DNA from: Rhodopirellula sp. P2
GTDB taxonomy: Bacteria; Planctomycetota; Planctomycetia; Pirellulales; Pirellulaceae
DNA length: 64,000 nucleotides
NCBI RefSeq assembly: GCF_028768465.1
Contig: NZ_CP118225.1
Coordinates: 1,965,001-2,029,000 of the forward strand
Direction of reading: 5' to 3'
Positions 46,489-55,671 of the stretch are shown here, piece after piece. Made by a program: the position numbers and the translations under genes. The stretch's first letter is position 1; each line of letters starts with the position of its first letter. The notes below the pieces were generated by a model. The model saw only the letters and a program-made list of their open reading frames with translations, ran no database searches and had not been told where the DNA came from.

Positions 46489-47412
46489 ATGACGTTTCTG
46501 TTCACTTGCCCACACTGCCAGTCGCAAACAGAGGTGGAAGATGAGTTCAGCGGACGCACGGGCGACTGCGTCGTCTGCGGGCGTGAAATCAGGATGCCTG
46601 ATTTCGCTGGTGTGCGATCGCAAGCGAATCGGCCTGGGAAGCGAAAGAAGTCGGCCATTTGGTTTGTTGCTGCTGGATTGGCGTTGTTGCTGGTGGGGGC
46701 CGGTCTGATCGCTGCGATCCAGGTTGGCAGTCGGACAGCCACCAAGATTCGCACGGGCCGTCAACGGCTGAGCAGCATCAAGAACATGGAAAAGATCGCT
46801 TCCGCCCTGAATGCGTACGCCGCTGACCATGGGGTCTACCCTGCCCCGTACACAACGGATGGGGCTGGGCGGAAGTTGCACTCATGGCGAGTGACAATCC
46901 TGCCCTACTTGGATGAAGACGCCCTGTTCAATCAGATCGACAAAGAGGTGGCTTGGAATGAAGGTGAAAACCAAGCGTTGGTTTACGGTCAAACGCCGAC
47001 GGTCTACCGGCATCCTGAGAGCAGCGGTTGGGGGACCGGCACCGTCTATCATTTGGTGACCGGATCTGGAACGCTGTTCCCGAGCACCGGACCACTCGGG
47101 CCAAGGCAAGTGACCGATGGAGCGACCAAGACAATCTTGCTGGTCGAGGGGCAGATGCAATCGATGACCCAGTCGTGGATGGAACCCTACGATTTGGATG
47201 TGGCTTCGATTGGCGGCGCGATCAACCCACCTTCAGGGAAAGGCCTGGGCGGGGCCACGGAAGGCGGTGTTTGTGTCGCGACCGTGGAAGGCAATGGGTA
47301 CTTCTTGCCCGAAACAACTCCACCGCTGACGGTTCAAGCGTTGATCTCGCCTGCGGGAGGCGAGCCGTTGCCGGACGACGTGCTGGACGAATGGGCATCG
47401 GCGGAACGTTGA
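46489..47412 (+). CDS. DUF1559-type protein with N-terminal zinc ribbon and one membrane span
   Basis: 307 residues; AAAGGAT upstream supports the ATG at 46489. The N-terminus has a four-Cys ribbon ([26 protein letters not shown]). A membrane span ([24 protein letters not shown]) follows. Then comes a DUF1559-like domain: [65 protein letters not shown]. Most planctomycete DUF1559 proteins carry a pilin-like N-terminus; here a zinc ribbon replaces it. Function unknown. Confidence 0.8.
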   Translation: MTFLFTCPHCQSQTEVEDEFSGRTGDCVVCGREIRMPDFAGVRSQANRPGKRKKSAIWFVAAGLALLLVGAGLIAAIQVGSRTATKIRTGRQRLSSIKNMEKIASALNAYAADHGVYPAPYTTDGAGRKLHSWRVTILPYLDEDALFNQIDKEVAWNEGENQALVYGQTPTVYRHPESSGWGTGTVYHLVTGSGTLFPSTGPLGPRQVTDGATKTILLVEGQMQSMTQSWMEPYDLDVASIGGAINPPSGKGLGGATEGGVCVATVEGNGYFLPETTPPLTVQALISPAGGEPLPDDVLDEWASAER

Positions 47413-47480
47413 TCGCGCGACCTCCACGCAGGCAGAGGTCGTGCAGTTTTTAAATGCTGCGTTGCCAAGCGTTTACCATC

Positions 47481-47586
47481 ACCCTCCCCCTGGGAGGGTC
47501 GAGCGAAGCGAGGGGAGGGTCGAGCATCGGAACCAGCGCGTAACCCTCCCCGGCCCGAAGCGGGCCGACCCTCCCAAAGGGAGGGT
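47481..47586. repeat. Nested palindromic intergenic element
   Basis: ACCCTCCC at the left end and GGGAGGGT at the right end bracket inner stems. These are CCTCCCCCTGGGAGG, GGGGAGGG against CCCTCCCC, and CGGCCCG-AAG-CGGGCCG. The layout resembles the element at 1118-1290, although the sequence differs. It occupies the 337-base gap between the DUF1559 gene and argG (convergent). Nothing else is visible in the gap. Confidence 0.65.
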
Positions 47587-47749
47587 GAAATAAAACAGCA
47601 CAACCTCGGCAACGGGAATGCTTGTGGCTGGGAGGCAAACGAGCATCCAGCCAGAGCTGTGCGCAACGAAAAACGGCGAGGGATGAACCTCGCCGTCGAC
47701 GTTGATTGGCAGCGGCTTTCGCGGACGCTTGAGTCGGTTGGTCAGTGAA

Positions 47750-48964
47750 TCAGAACTTGCGTGGTGAAACGCGGCCCTGAACTCGCGAAGGCAACCCTTG
47801 GATTCGCAGGAACCCTTCGGCGTCGTCTTGGTTGTACGTGCCGCCGCCTTCCATGGTCGCGATTTCTTCGTCGTACAGGCTGTTCGGGCTGGTTCGCGAA
47901 GACACCATGATGTTGCCTTTGTAGAGCTGCAGCGTGACTTCGCCGGTCACAGGACGCTGAGCCGTTTCGATGAACGACAGAAGTGCGTCCATCTTGGGTG
48001 TGTACCAGAATCCGTAGTAAACCAACTCGGCAACTTCGGGAGCCATGCGGTCGCGAAGGTGCATCAGGTCGCGGTCCATGGTGAGTTGCTCGATGTACAT
48101 CAACGCGTCGTACAACACGGTCATGCCGGGGGACTCGTAGACGCCGCGGCTTTTCATGCCGACGAATCGGTTTTCCACCATGTCGATCCGACCGACGCCG
48201 TTGCGACCGGCGATGTCGTTGAGCGACTCGACCATTTCGAGGGCACTGACGGCTTTCCCATTGAGCGTTTTGGGGACCCCTGATTCGAAGCCGATCGTGA
48301 CTTCTTCTGGTTTGTCAGGAGCATCCTGTGGCGAAACGCCCATGCCGAATTCGACCAGCTCCACGCCGTTGATGTCGAGTTCTTCCAGTTGGCCAGCTTC
48401 ATAGGAAATGTGCAGGACGTTTTCGTCACTGCTGTACGGTTTCGCGGTCGAGGCTTTGACGGGAATCCGTTTGACGTCGCAGTACTCGATCAGTTCGGTG
48501 CGGCCTGGGAAGGCGTCGCGGAACGATTTGATTCGCCAAGGAGCGATCATCTCGATGTTTGGGTCGAGAGCTTCGGCAGCCAGTTGGAAGCGGCATTGGT
48601 CGTTGCCTTTGCCGGTTGCTCCGTGAGCGTAGGCGGTCGCACCGACTTCGCGAGCGACTTCCAGGCAAACCTTGCTGATCAGTGGGCGAGCGATCGAGGT
48701 GCCCAGCAGATAGATTTGCTCGTACTTGGCTTGCCATGCCAGCACGGGGAACGCAAAATCGCGGCACAGTTCTTCGCGAACATCCACCAAACGAGACGAC
48801 TTGGCCCCGCAGGTGCGAGCCTTCTCCATGATGGCGTCGCGGTCCTCACAAGGCTGCCCAAGGTCCACGTAGACACAGTGGACTTCGTAGCCTTGGTCCT
48901 GGAGCCAGCCCAGAATGACGGACGTATCGAGACCACCGGAATAGGCTAGCACACAACTTTTCAT
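47750..48964 (-). CDS. argG: Argininosuccinate synthase
   Basis: 404 residues from the ATG at 48964; the frame is open to 49261 but the added residues are not family-like. ATP loop LAYSGGLDTSVIL at residues 6-18, YVDLGQPCEDR, ARPLISKVCLEVAREVGATAYAHGATGKGNDQCRFQL, and AYSSDENVLHISYEAGQLE. It joins citrulline and aspartate in arginine synthesis. Single gene; argH is not nearby. Divergent from larB. Confidence 0.97.
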   Translation of the reverse strand: MKSCVLAYSGGLDTSVILGWLQDQGYEVHCVYVDLGQPCEDRDAIMEKARTCGAKSSRLVDVREELCRDFAFPVLAWQAKYEQIYLLGTSIARPLISKVCLEVAREVGATAYAHGATGKGNDQCRFQLAAEALDPNIEMIAPWRIKSFRDAFPGRTELIEYCDVKRIPVKASTAKPYSSDENVLHISYEAGQLEELDINGVELVEFGMGVSPQDAPDKPEEVTIGFESGVPKTLNGKAVSALEMVESLNDIAGRNGVGRIDMVENRFVGMKSRGVYESPGMTVLYDALMYIEQLTMDRDLMHLRDRMAPEVAELVYYGFWYTPKMDALLSFIETAQRPVTGEVTLQLYKGNIMVSSRTSPNSLYDEEIATMEGGGTYNQDDAEGFLRIQGLPSRVQGRVSPRKF

Positions 48965-49087
48965 CTCAGATCTGCATCCAAATGCGGGGGAATCGGCTAT
49001 GTTTGAAGGTCTCGCATTTAAGTTGTCCGGTGCGAAACACGCAAGGACGGTCAGAAGGATCCTGGCCGGAAAGTCAAGCAGAACGCT

Positions 49088-49948
49088 ATGAACCCACCCT
49101 CCAATCAGCCGCCCTCCCCTGCCCTGCTTCAAATTTTGCAGGACCTCGCTGCGGGTCAAACCAACGTGGAATCCGCCGTGGAATCGATCCAGGCGTGTTC
49201 GCTGGGGGCCTCCGCCGAGATGCAAGCCTTGCCCGGCGCGACCGTGGATTTGGGCCGCCAAGCTCGCTGTGGTTTTGGCGAAGTGATCTACGGAGAAGGC
49301 AAATCAACCGATCTGATGACTCAGATCGTGCAAATCCAGATCGCGGCCGGCCAAGGGTGCTTGATCACACGAATTGATGCGACCGCGGCGGCTCAGTTGC
49401 GGCGAGTGTTCGAAAACACGCGGTACAACCCCGCCGCTCACACGCTGCGAATTGGCAGTGGGGACGAGAGTTTGGAGCCGATCGGCATCGAAGGTCACTC
49501 GACTCACGTGGCCGTCGTCACCGCCGGCAGCACGGATGCAAGCGTGGCCGAAGAAGCCGCCGAGACCTTGGCTTGGATGGGAATTGCCTGCGAACGGATT
49601 GAAGACATCGGCGTCGCTGGGCCGCAGCGATTGCTGGCCGCGGTCCCTCGATTGCGATCCGCTGCCGCCATTGTGGTGGTCGCGGGGATGGAAGGTGCCC
49701 TGCCCGCCGCACTGGCTGGACACGTGGCAACACCGGTCATCGCAGTGCCCGCCAGCACGGGCTACGGAGCCAATTTTGCCGGGCTGACCCCGTTGATGGG
49801 CATGCTGACTTCGTGTGCTGCGAATGTGGCGGTGGTCAACATCGACGCGGGCTTCAAAGGCGGCTACTTGGCTGGTTTGATCGCCAGTGGAATCGCAACC
49901 GCGAAGGCGGAAGCAACCGCTGCGGATGATTCGTCCGAAGAAGCATGA
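49088..49948 (+). CDS. larB: Nickel-pincer cofactor biosynthesis protein LarB
   Basis: 286 residues with the AIR-carboxylase-like C-terminal domain of LarB: VAVVTAGSTDASVAEEAAETL, AAAIVVVAGMEGALPAALAGHVATPVIAVPASTGYGANFAGLTPLMGMLTSCAANVAVVNIDAGFKGGYLAGLI. LarB carboxylates and hydrolyses nicotinic acid adenine dinucleotide, the first step to the nickel-pincer nucleotide of lactate racemase. larC, larE and larA are not adjacent, so the rest of the pathway must be elsewhere or absent. Two CCCTGCCC octamers lie within the gene. Confidence 0.92.
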   Translation: MNPPSNQPPSPALLQILQDLAAGQTNVESAVESIQACSLGASAEMQALPGATVDLGRQARCGFGEVIYGEGKSTDLMTQIVQIQIAAGQGCLITRIDATAAAQLRRVFENTRYNPAAHTLRIGSGDESLEPIGIEGHSTHVAVVTAGSTDASVAEEAAETLAWMGIACERIEDIGVAGPQRLLAAVPRLRSAAAIVVVAGMEGALPAALAGHVATPVIAVPASTGYGANFAGLTPLMGMLTSCAANVAVVNIDAGFKGGYLAGLIASGIATAKAEATAADDSSEEA

Positions 49949-49979
49949 TCCGGTGAGGCGTCTGGGGCGCTGGCTCTGA

Positions 49980-51071
49980 TCAGCCTTTCACGCCTCGATC
50001 AAGAGTGGCTTGCCGCTGCACCTGGTGAGTCAAGCACAGTTCGGTGATGTCGTTCTGATGCCCGACCACGATCACAATGTCATTGGCTTGCAGGATCAAG
50101 CTTCCGCTGGGGTTCATCTGAATCGGTTCTTCGCCGCGTTTCACCCCCACAATTAGAAAACCTCGGTTGCCGCGAACTTGGATGTCATCGAGCGGTTTGC
50201 CAATCAAGGATGAGTTGCTGCTCAGTCGCAGTTCCTCCAAACTCAATCCAATCGCGGACAACTCTTCGCTGATCCCATGTGATAGCCCGTGAGATTCCAG
50301 CACCGCAGAGGCCGTGGGACGGATCAGCAGCTGAGTGGCTCGCATTGCACCGATCGCGGCCGCCATCACGACATGGTTGGCTCCGCAGCGGATCAGTTTC
50401 TTTTGAGCCGAATGGTTTTCGGCTCGCGAAACGATCTCGACCGTGTCGGCGAGGTCTCTCGCTGTCACACAAATGAAGGCGTTGGCTGCATCGTTGGGCA
50501 GCAAAGTGGCCAAACCACGGGCGTGACGGATGCCGGCGGCCAGCAGGGTGTCTTCGTCCGTGGCGTTGCCGACCATGGCCAGCATCCCAGCTTGTTGGGC
50601 TTGTTCGACTCGCGATGCGCTTTCGTCGATCACCACAAACGGTTGGTGAAGTTGTTGAAGTTCTTCGGCAACACGAACGCCCATTCGCCCGAAACCGCAC
50701 ACGATCGTGTGCCCTCGGAGACTAGCAATGCCTTGGCTCATTTTTCGATTCCTAAGGAGGCTTTGGAGTTCGCCATCGACTAAAAACTGAATGAATCCGC
50801 CGACGGTGTAGATGGCCGCGCCGTATCCCAGAACGATGATCGCGATGGTCAGCGTTCTCAATGCGGGGGTGTCGACCGGTTTGACTTCGCCGTAGCCGAC
50901 ACCAAAGATCGTGATCACGACCATGTAAATCGCGTCGCTGAGCGTCCATCCCATCTGCACGTAGGCAATGATCGCGACCGTGCAGATCATCAGGAACACG
51001 GCGAGGCCAAGCAGGATTCGACGAAGCGGGGTGGGCGGCATGGCAAAGAGAGGTGGCGATCGAGCGGGCAT
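49980..51071 (-). CDS. Two-span potassium channel with RCK (TrkA) domains
   Basis: 363 residues from the ATG at 51071; a second in-frame ATG at 51041 (MPPTPLRR) is possible. TM1 (RILLGLAVFLMICTVAIIAYVQ), pore helix and filter (YMVVITIFGVGYGEVKPV, so GVGYGE rather than TVGYG), and TM2 (LTIAIIVLGYGAAIYTVGGF). An RCK N-domain begins HTIVCGFGRMGVRVAEEL, and an RCK C-domain holds QVRGNRGFLIVGVKRG and LQANDIVIVVGH. It probably forms a tetrameric K+ channel gated by a cytoplasmic ligand such as Ca2+ or nucleotide. Single gene. Confidence 0.9.
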   Translation of the reverse strand: MPARSPPLFAMPPTPLRRILLGLAVFLMICTVAIIAYVQMGWTLSDAIYMVVITIFGVGYGEVKPVDTPALRTLTIAIIVLGYGAAIYTVGGFIQFLVDGELQSLLRNRKMSQGIASLRGHTIVCGFGRMGVRVAEELQQLHQPFVVIDESASRVEQAQQAGMLAMVGNATDEDTLLAAGIRHARGLATLLPNDAANAFICVTARDLADTVEIVSRAENHSAQKKLIRCGANHVVMAAAIGAMRATQLLIRPTASAVLESHGLSHGISEELSAIGLSLEELRLSSNSSLIGKPLDDIQVRGNRGFLIVGVKRGEEPIQMNPSGSLILQANDIVIVVGHQNDITELCLTHQVQRQATLDRGVKG

Positions 51072-51239
51072 CACGAATCCACGGAACTGGCGGTGGTGAC
51101 GGAGCCGGCAATCAAAACGGCAACGTGAACTTGGATCCCTCGAGCCGCTCGGTCTTTGCACGTCGTTTGCATTGGTGACTCTCTGATTGATACGTTGATC
51201 TTCATCTGCCTGCCACGATCGACAATCCCCGAGCATGAA

Positions 51240-52184
51240 ATGTCATCCGTTGTGACGCCAACCATTTTGACTCAGTCTACCAACCCACCTCCGCTGCGGA
51301 TTCCACGTCGTGACGTGTCCGCCCACAAAGGCAATTTTGGTCGGGTGTTGTTGGTCGGTGGTTCACGCGGCATGGCGGGATCGATCTCGTTGTCGTCCAT
51401 CGCGGCGCTGCACACCGGATCGGGACTGGTCGCCGCGGCGGTTCCGGATTGCATTTTGGACTGCGTCGCAGGATTCCATCCCGCGATCATGACTCATGGG
51501 ATGCCGGACGACGGGCCGAAGTTTGCTGATTCGGCGTGGGAATCGTTGCGGGATCTCTTGCCCGCTCAAGCCGCCGTCGGATGTGGTCCGGGGATCACCA
51601 CGGGACTTGGGGGAGCCACGATCGTGGCAGGTTTGCTGGCGAAAAAAGATCTGCCGGTGGTTTTGGACGCCGATGCGCTGAACATCATTGCCGAGCAGGA
51701 TTGGTTGCGTGACGACCGGTTTCAGCGAAGCAGCGAGGACGCGGCTTGCGTGTTGACGCCGCACCCGGGTGAATTGCAACGGTTGACGGGAGCTCCCGCA
51801 AACGACGTCGCTGCGCAGCTCAAGGCGGCGGAGGAATTGTCGAGGCGATTGGGACTGACCATCGTCGTCAAAGGCGGGCCATCGCACGTCGTTTCGAAAA
51901 CGGATGGTCAAACGTGTTCCATTTGGCAAAACACGACGGGCAATCCTGGGATGGCGACCGCTGGATGCGGCGATGTGCTGACCGGGGTGGTGACATCTCT
52001 GTTGGGGCAAGGGCTGAGCGGTTCCGATGCCGCGCGGCTAGGGGTGTGGATTCACGGCCGCGGTGGTGATGAGGCGGCGGCCCGGGTCAGTCTCGCTGGC
52101 ATGACCGCGGTGCATGTTTTGGAATCACTGGCAATCGTCGCGGATGAAATCACGACGGAGGCGAGTGAACGCGATGGGATCTGA
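51240..52184 (+). CDS. nnrD: ADP-dependent NAD(P)H-hydrate dehydratase
   Basis: 314 residues from the ATG at 51240 ([10 protein letters not shown]). Ribokinase-like fold: [68 protein letters not shown], and [20 protein letters not shown] with the catalytic Asp. It repairs the hydrated, damaged forms of NADH and NADPH. Only the dehydratase domain is present; the NnrE epimerase domain, often fused, is missing here. ribF follows after about 80 bases. Confidence 0.92.
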   Translation: MSSVVTPTILTQSTNPPPLRIPRRDVSAHKGNFGRVLLVGGSRGMAGSISLSSIAALHTGSGLVAAAVPDCILDCVAGFHPAIMTHGMPDDGPKFADSAWESLRDLLPAQAAVGCGPGITTGLGGATIVAGLLAKKDLPVVLDADALNIIAEQDWLRDDRFQRSSEDAACVLTPHPGELQRLTGAPANDVAAQLKAAEELSRRLGLTIVVKGGPSHVVSKTDGQTCSIWQNTTGNPGMATAGCGDVLTGVVTSLLGQGLSGSDAARLGVWIHGRGGDEAAARVSLAGMTAVHVLESLAIVADEITTEASERDGI

Positions 52185-52263
52185 CGAAATCGAGGTGAAT
52201 CAGGCATACTGAGCACGCATCGCCTGATTCCTTTTGGTTCCTCCCCTGCCCTGCCCCGATTGA

Positions 52264-53235
52264 ATGACCTCCCTGATCCACTTGAGCGACCTCGCGGGCG
52301 ACCCCGACCTGCATCAATCGCTTCAAGGGGGCGCGATCAGCATCGGCAACTTTGATGGGGTTCACCTGGGACACCGGGCTTTACTGGATCGGGTTCGACA
52401 GCATGCCGAACGGGTCGGCGGCAAAGCGATCGCGATTGTGATGGACCCGCACCCCGCGTCGGTGCTGCGGCCTCACGGGGCGCCACCCAAACTGACCACC
52501 CTGCCCCGCCGGGCGGAACTGATGTCCGAGCTGGGGATCGATCATTTGCTGGTCTGCGAGGCGACTCGCGAATTTTTGAACCAGACCGCGGAAGAGTTCT
52601 TTCAGCGATTGATCGTGGAACAATTGTCGGGCAAAGCGATCATTGAAGGACCGAATTTCTTCTTCGGACGCGATCGGGCTGGCAACACAACTCGTCTGAA
52701 AGAGTTGGCGGAAGAACGTCAAATTGACGTCGAAATTGTGGTGCCATCGGTTCGTGACGAACGCCTGGTCAGCAGCTCACGAGTGCGTGAGGCCATCGCA
52801 TCGGGGGACATTCCACTGGCCAATCAGATGCTCGGCAGTCAGTACTGTTTGACTGGCACCGTGACGACAGGGGAGCAACGAGGTCGAACGCTGGGGTTCC
52901 CCACCGCGAACTTGAGCGGCGTCGAGACCTTGATTCCGGAGCACGGCGTGTACGCGGCGATGGCTTGTTGGGAGGAAACCGATGGCCGGACCCGCCATCC
53001 TGCCGCGGTTCACATCGGCCCCAACCCGACGTTTGATGAACGCCAGGAAACCAAGATCGAAGCTCACCTGCTCGACTACGATGGTGATCTTTATGGCAAA
53101 GTGCTCACGCTGACTTTGGTGAGCCAAGTTCGGAGCGTGCAAAAGTTTGCCAGCGTCTCCGCTTTAAAACAACAACTGCAATTGGATTTGCAAACCGTTC
53201 GAGAGACGGTTTCATCTCTGCCCTCACATTCTTGA
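52264..53235 (+). CDS. ribF: Bifunctional riboflavin kinase / FAD synthetase
   Basis: 323 residues. N-terminal adenylyltransferase domain: ISIGNFDGVHLGHRALL (GNFDGxHxGH), ITxHP-like VMDPHPASVLRP, and VSSSRVREAIASGDI. C-terminal kinase domain: RGRTLGFPTANL (PTAN), VHIGPNPTFDER and KIEAHLLDYDGDLYGK. It makes FMN and FAD. Its stop abuts the nrnA start without a gap. Proximity to nrnA recalls the rbfA-nrnA-truB-ribF gene order of many bacteria, with truB and rbfA lost from between. Confidence 0.95.
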   Translation: MTSLIHLSDLAGDPDLHQSLQGGAISIGNFDGVHLGHRALLDRVRQHAERVGGKAIAIVMDPHPASVLRPHGAPPKLTTLPRRAELMSELGIDHLLVCEATREFLNQTAEEFFQRLIVEQLSGKAIIEGPNFFFGRDRAGNTTRLKELAEERQIDVEIVVPSVRDERLVSSSRVREAIASGDIPLANQMLGSQYCLTGTVTTGEQRGRTLGFPTANLSGVETLIPEHGVYAAMACWEETDGRTRHPAAVHIGPNPTFDERQETKIEAHLLDYDGDLYGKVLTLTLVSQVRSVQKFASVSALKQQLQLDLQTVRETVSSLPSHS

Positions 53236-54243
53236 ATGAAAGATCCGCTCGTGGGAGTCAACTGGAAAGCGTTCGTCGACCAGATTCAACACTATCAATC
53301 GTTTGTTTTGGTCAGCCACATTCGACCCGATTGCGATGCTCTGGGCAGTGAGCTGGGGATGGCAGAGGTGTTGCGGACGGTTGGGAAAGATGTTCGCATC
53401 ATCAATGCTCACCGAACTCCGCCTGCTTTGTCGTTCCTGGATCCTGCCGGCAACATCGAAGTGCTGGGCGATTCCGTCGAAGCCGAAGATGTGAAAGCGG
53501 ACTGCATCATGATTCTGGACACCAGTGCGTGGGCACAACTGGGTGACATGGGCGATGTCATTCGTGCGTCTCGCGCGGACAAGATGGTGCTGGATCACCA
53601 CGTGGGTGAGGATGAACTGGGGGCGAGGATGTACAAAGACTATCAGTCTGAAGCGACCGGTCATTTGGTGGTGCAGGCCGCGGACGCGCTCAACGTGCCG
53701 CTGACGCGAACGATGGCGACACCTTTGTTCGCAGCCATTGCGACGGACACGGGCTGGTTCCGGTTCCCGAGTGTCACGTCGGACACCTATCGAACGATCG
53801 GCCGTTTGATCGATGCGGGCGTGGTCCCCAGTGAGGTGTACGGGGACCTCTATGAACGCGACACGCTCGGGAGATTGAAACTGCGCGGATTGATTCTTTC
53901 TCGAACAACCACCGAGATGGATGGCACACTGGTTTATACCTCCGTCCACAAAGAAGACTTTGAGTTGTGCGGCGCGCAACCCAACGACACCGAAGATGCG
54001 ATCAACTTGACCTTGGCGATTCGTGGCACCCAAGCCGCCGTGATTTTTGTTGGACAGGTGCGGGGTGGGTTCAAACTGAGCTTCCGCAGCCGATGTGGGG
54101 TCGATTGCAACGAGGTCGCTCGTCAGTTCGGTGGCGGTGGCCACAAAGCCGCTGCGGGGGCGTTCTTGGAAGGCACCCTTGATGAGGTCAAAGACCGCGT
54201 GCTGCCGGTGATGCGAGAAGCACTCGCTGCTGCCTTGGGTTAG
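53236..54243 (+). CDS. nrnA: Oligoribonuclease / pAp phosphatase NrnA (DHH-DHHA1)
   Basis: 335 residues. DHH domain motifs: LVSHIRPDCDALGSELGM (metal site), CIMILDTSAWAQLGD, and MVLDHHVGEDELG (DHH). A DHHA1 domain holds the terminal FGGGGHKAAAGAFLEG (GGGH). It degrades nano-RNA and 3'-phosphoadenosine-5'-phosphate. It is expected to be translated together with ribF, since the ATG directly follows the ribF stop. Confidence 0.93.
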   Translation: MKDPLVGVNWKAFVDQIQHYQSFVLVSHIRPDCDALGSELGMAEVLRTVGKDVRIINAHRTPPALSFLDPAGNIEVLGDSVEAEDVKADCIMILDTSAWAQLGDMGDVIRASRADKMVLDHHVGEDELGARMYKDYQSEATGHLVVQAADALNVPLTRTMATPLFAAIATDTGWFRFPSVTSDTYRTIGRLIDAGVVPSEVYGDLYERDTLGRLKLRGLILSRTTTEMDGTLVYTSVHKEDFELCGAQPNDTEDAINLTLAIRGTQAAVIFVGQVRGGFKLSFRSRCGVDCNEVARQFGGGGHKAAAGAFLEGTLDEVKDRVLPVMREALAAALG

Positions 54244-54308
54244 ACTGAAGTCAGAACCTGATTGACAGTCACATCACTCCTCGCGTGATGGACCACGTGG
54301 GAGTTTCG

Positions 54309-55163
54309 ATGACTGGACATCGCATTGTGTGCCCTCGCTGCAAGACGACCTTGCAGCTTCCCGTCGCGACGGGGGCGTTGAAGGTGAAGTGCCCGAAGTG
54401 CGAGCTGATGCTTTCGGTTCGTGCTCCCACCACGTCGGCTGTGCCCATCAGTGTTCCTCCCGAGAACTTGTTCGAGAACCTGCCCAGTTCAGGTTCTTCA
54501 GCAGCGGCACCGCCGAGCTCCGTCTTTCGTCCGTCGGGGCCGGTCACCGTTTACCAACCACCCAAACCTGCGAAGAAACGGGGTGGAGGATCGAACGCCG
54601 CTCTGAAGATCATCAGCACGATCGTTGGGCTCGGCGTGCTGAGCGTCGTGTTGTGTGCGGGAGGGATCTTCGCGATCGGATACTTGAATTCGCGTCACAG
54701 CGGTTGGACTTCGGTGACGTACAAAGGCTACACCGTCAGCATGCCTGCCGGTGAAGACCGGAGAGACAAGTCGCAGCAGTTTCCAGGCACGACCGTTCAT
54801 GAGCTCACGGGAAGACGGAAGGAAACCGGATCTCAGTATTCGCTGGTGGTGGCCCAGTTGCCGTCGGCCATTCGACAAAACATTCCCATTGAGGAGTTGT
54901 TGCGGGACATGATGATCCGGTTGTCCAATCAGTACCCGGTCACTCGATCGGGCGTGGATGGAATGGCCGGCACCATGCAGTCAGGGATGGGCGGGATTCA
55001 GGGATCGGCGTGCGAAATCTTTGTGCACAATGGAAATCTCATCGTGGCAATGTATTCGCCTTACTCAGAGATCCGAGACCTGGTCGGCGGCCAGCGCGAG
55101 CCCGTTTCCAATGAGAGTGAGCTGGACAAGCCTTCGGAGTTCTTCGACTCGTTGGAGTTTTAG
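54309..55163 (+). CDS. Zinc-ribbon, single-span membrane protein of unknown function
   Basis: 284 residues. The start at 54309 is chosen because GGGAG lies five bases upstream, rather than the in-frame ATG at 54288 or GTG at 54285. The N-terminus has two CxxC pairs (IVCPRCKTTLQLP, VKCPKCELML). A Pro/Ser-rich linker, a membrane span (AALKIISTIVGLGVLSVVLCAGGIFAIGYL), and a predicted periplasmic domain of about 150 residues follow, beginning SVTYKGYTVSMPAGEDRRD. The layout is the same as in the DUF1559 protein at 46489, but the outer domain differs. Not recognised further. Confidence 0.7.
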   Translation: MTGHRIVCPRCKTTLQLPVATGALKVKCPKCELMLSVRAPTTSAVPISVPPENLFENLPSSGSSAAAPPSSVFRPSGPVTVYQPPKPAKKRGGGSNAALKIISTIVGLGVLSVVLCAGGIFAIGYLNSRHSGWTSVTYKGYTVSMPAGEDRRDKSQQFPGTTVHELTGRRKETGSQYSLVVAQLPSAIRQNIPIEELLRDMMIRLSNQYPVTRSGVDGMAGTMQSGMGGIQGSACEIFVHNGNLIVAMYSPYSEIRDLVGGQREPVSNESELDKPSEFFDSLEF

Positions 55164-55212
55164 AGACAACCATTGGGCGCAGCGGAATGTATCCCCCATC
55201 AAGTGTTGCTGA

Positions 55213-55466
55213 ACCAGAGTAGAACCATTGTCCCCAATTGTTTGCGTGGGTCGTCGCTACCGTCGAGTTGCGTGACGCGAACGGTTGGAAGTGGGCTTGG
55301 TTGCGACGAGGCCTGGCCTTTGAGGGCTGCCTGACGGAACAGTTGAGACAACTGTTCTACTCTGGCTTCGCGATCCTCGCCCCATCCGGGGCGACCGTTT
55401 GTTTTCCGGCATCGGTCTCTCGGGGCTTCCACCCCGAGCGAAGCATGACGGCCCCATCCGGGGCGA
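55213..55466. repeat. Dispersed relative of the 28.4-kb array elements, with an inverted copy
   Basis: A degenerate forward copy of the AGAGTAGAAC...TTG dyad element starts at 55213. A well-preserved copy in reverse orientation lies at 55329-55365 (AACAGTTG-AGA-CAACTGTT core). GC-rich stems CGGGGCTTCCACCCCG and GGCCCCATCCGGGGC follow to 55466. It fills half of the 508-base gap (55164-55671) between two convergent genes. The remainder, to 55671, shows only a T-rich patch and no gene. Confidence 0.7.
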
Positions 55467-55671
55467 AACCCAGACGCCAGCCACCACTTATTTTTCGAAC
55501 GTGCTCCGCGACTGCCGATGCTCTTCACGCCGTTCTAAGCAGTTCGGCAGGAGTCTTTCAGCATTTAGTTTTTTTTGGGTAGCGTCGTTGCTCCCACGTA
55601 CAACCGGGGCTAACGCCCAAACGGCTCACTTCGTTGCACCCGATCACTCCTGCCGACCTGCTCAACAGCCC

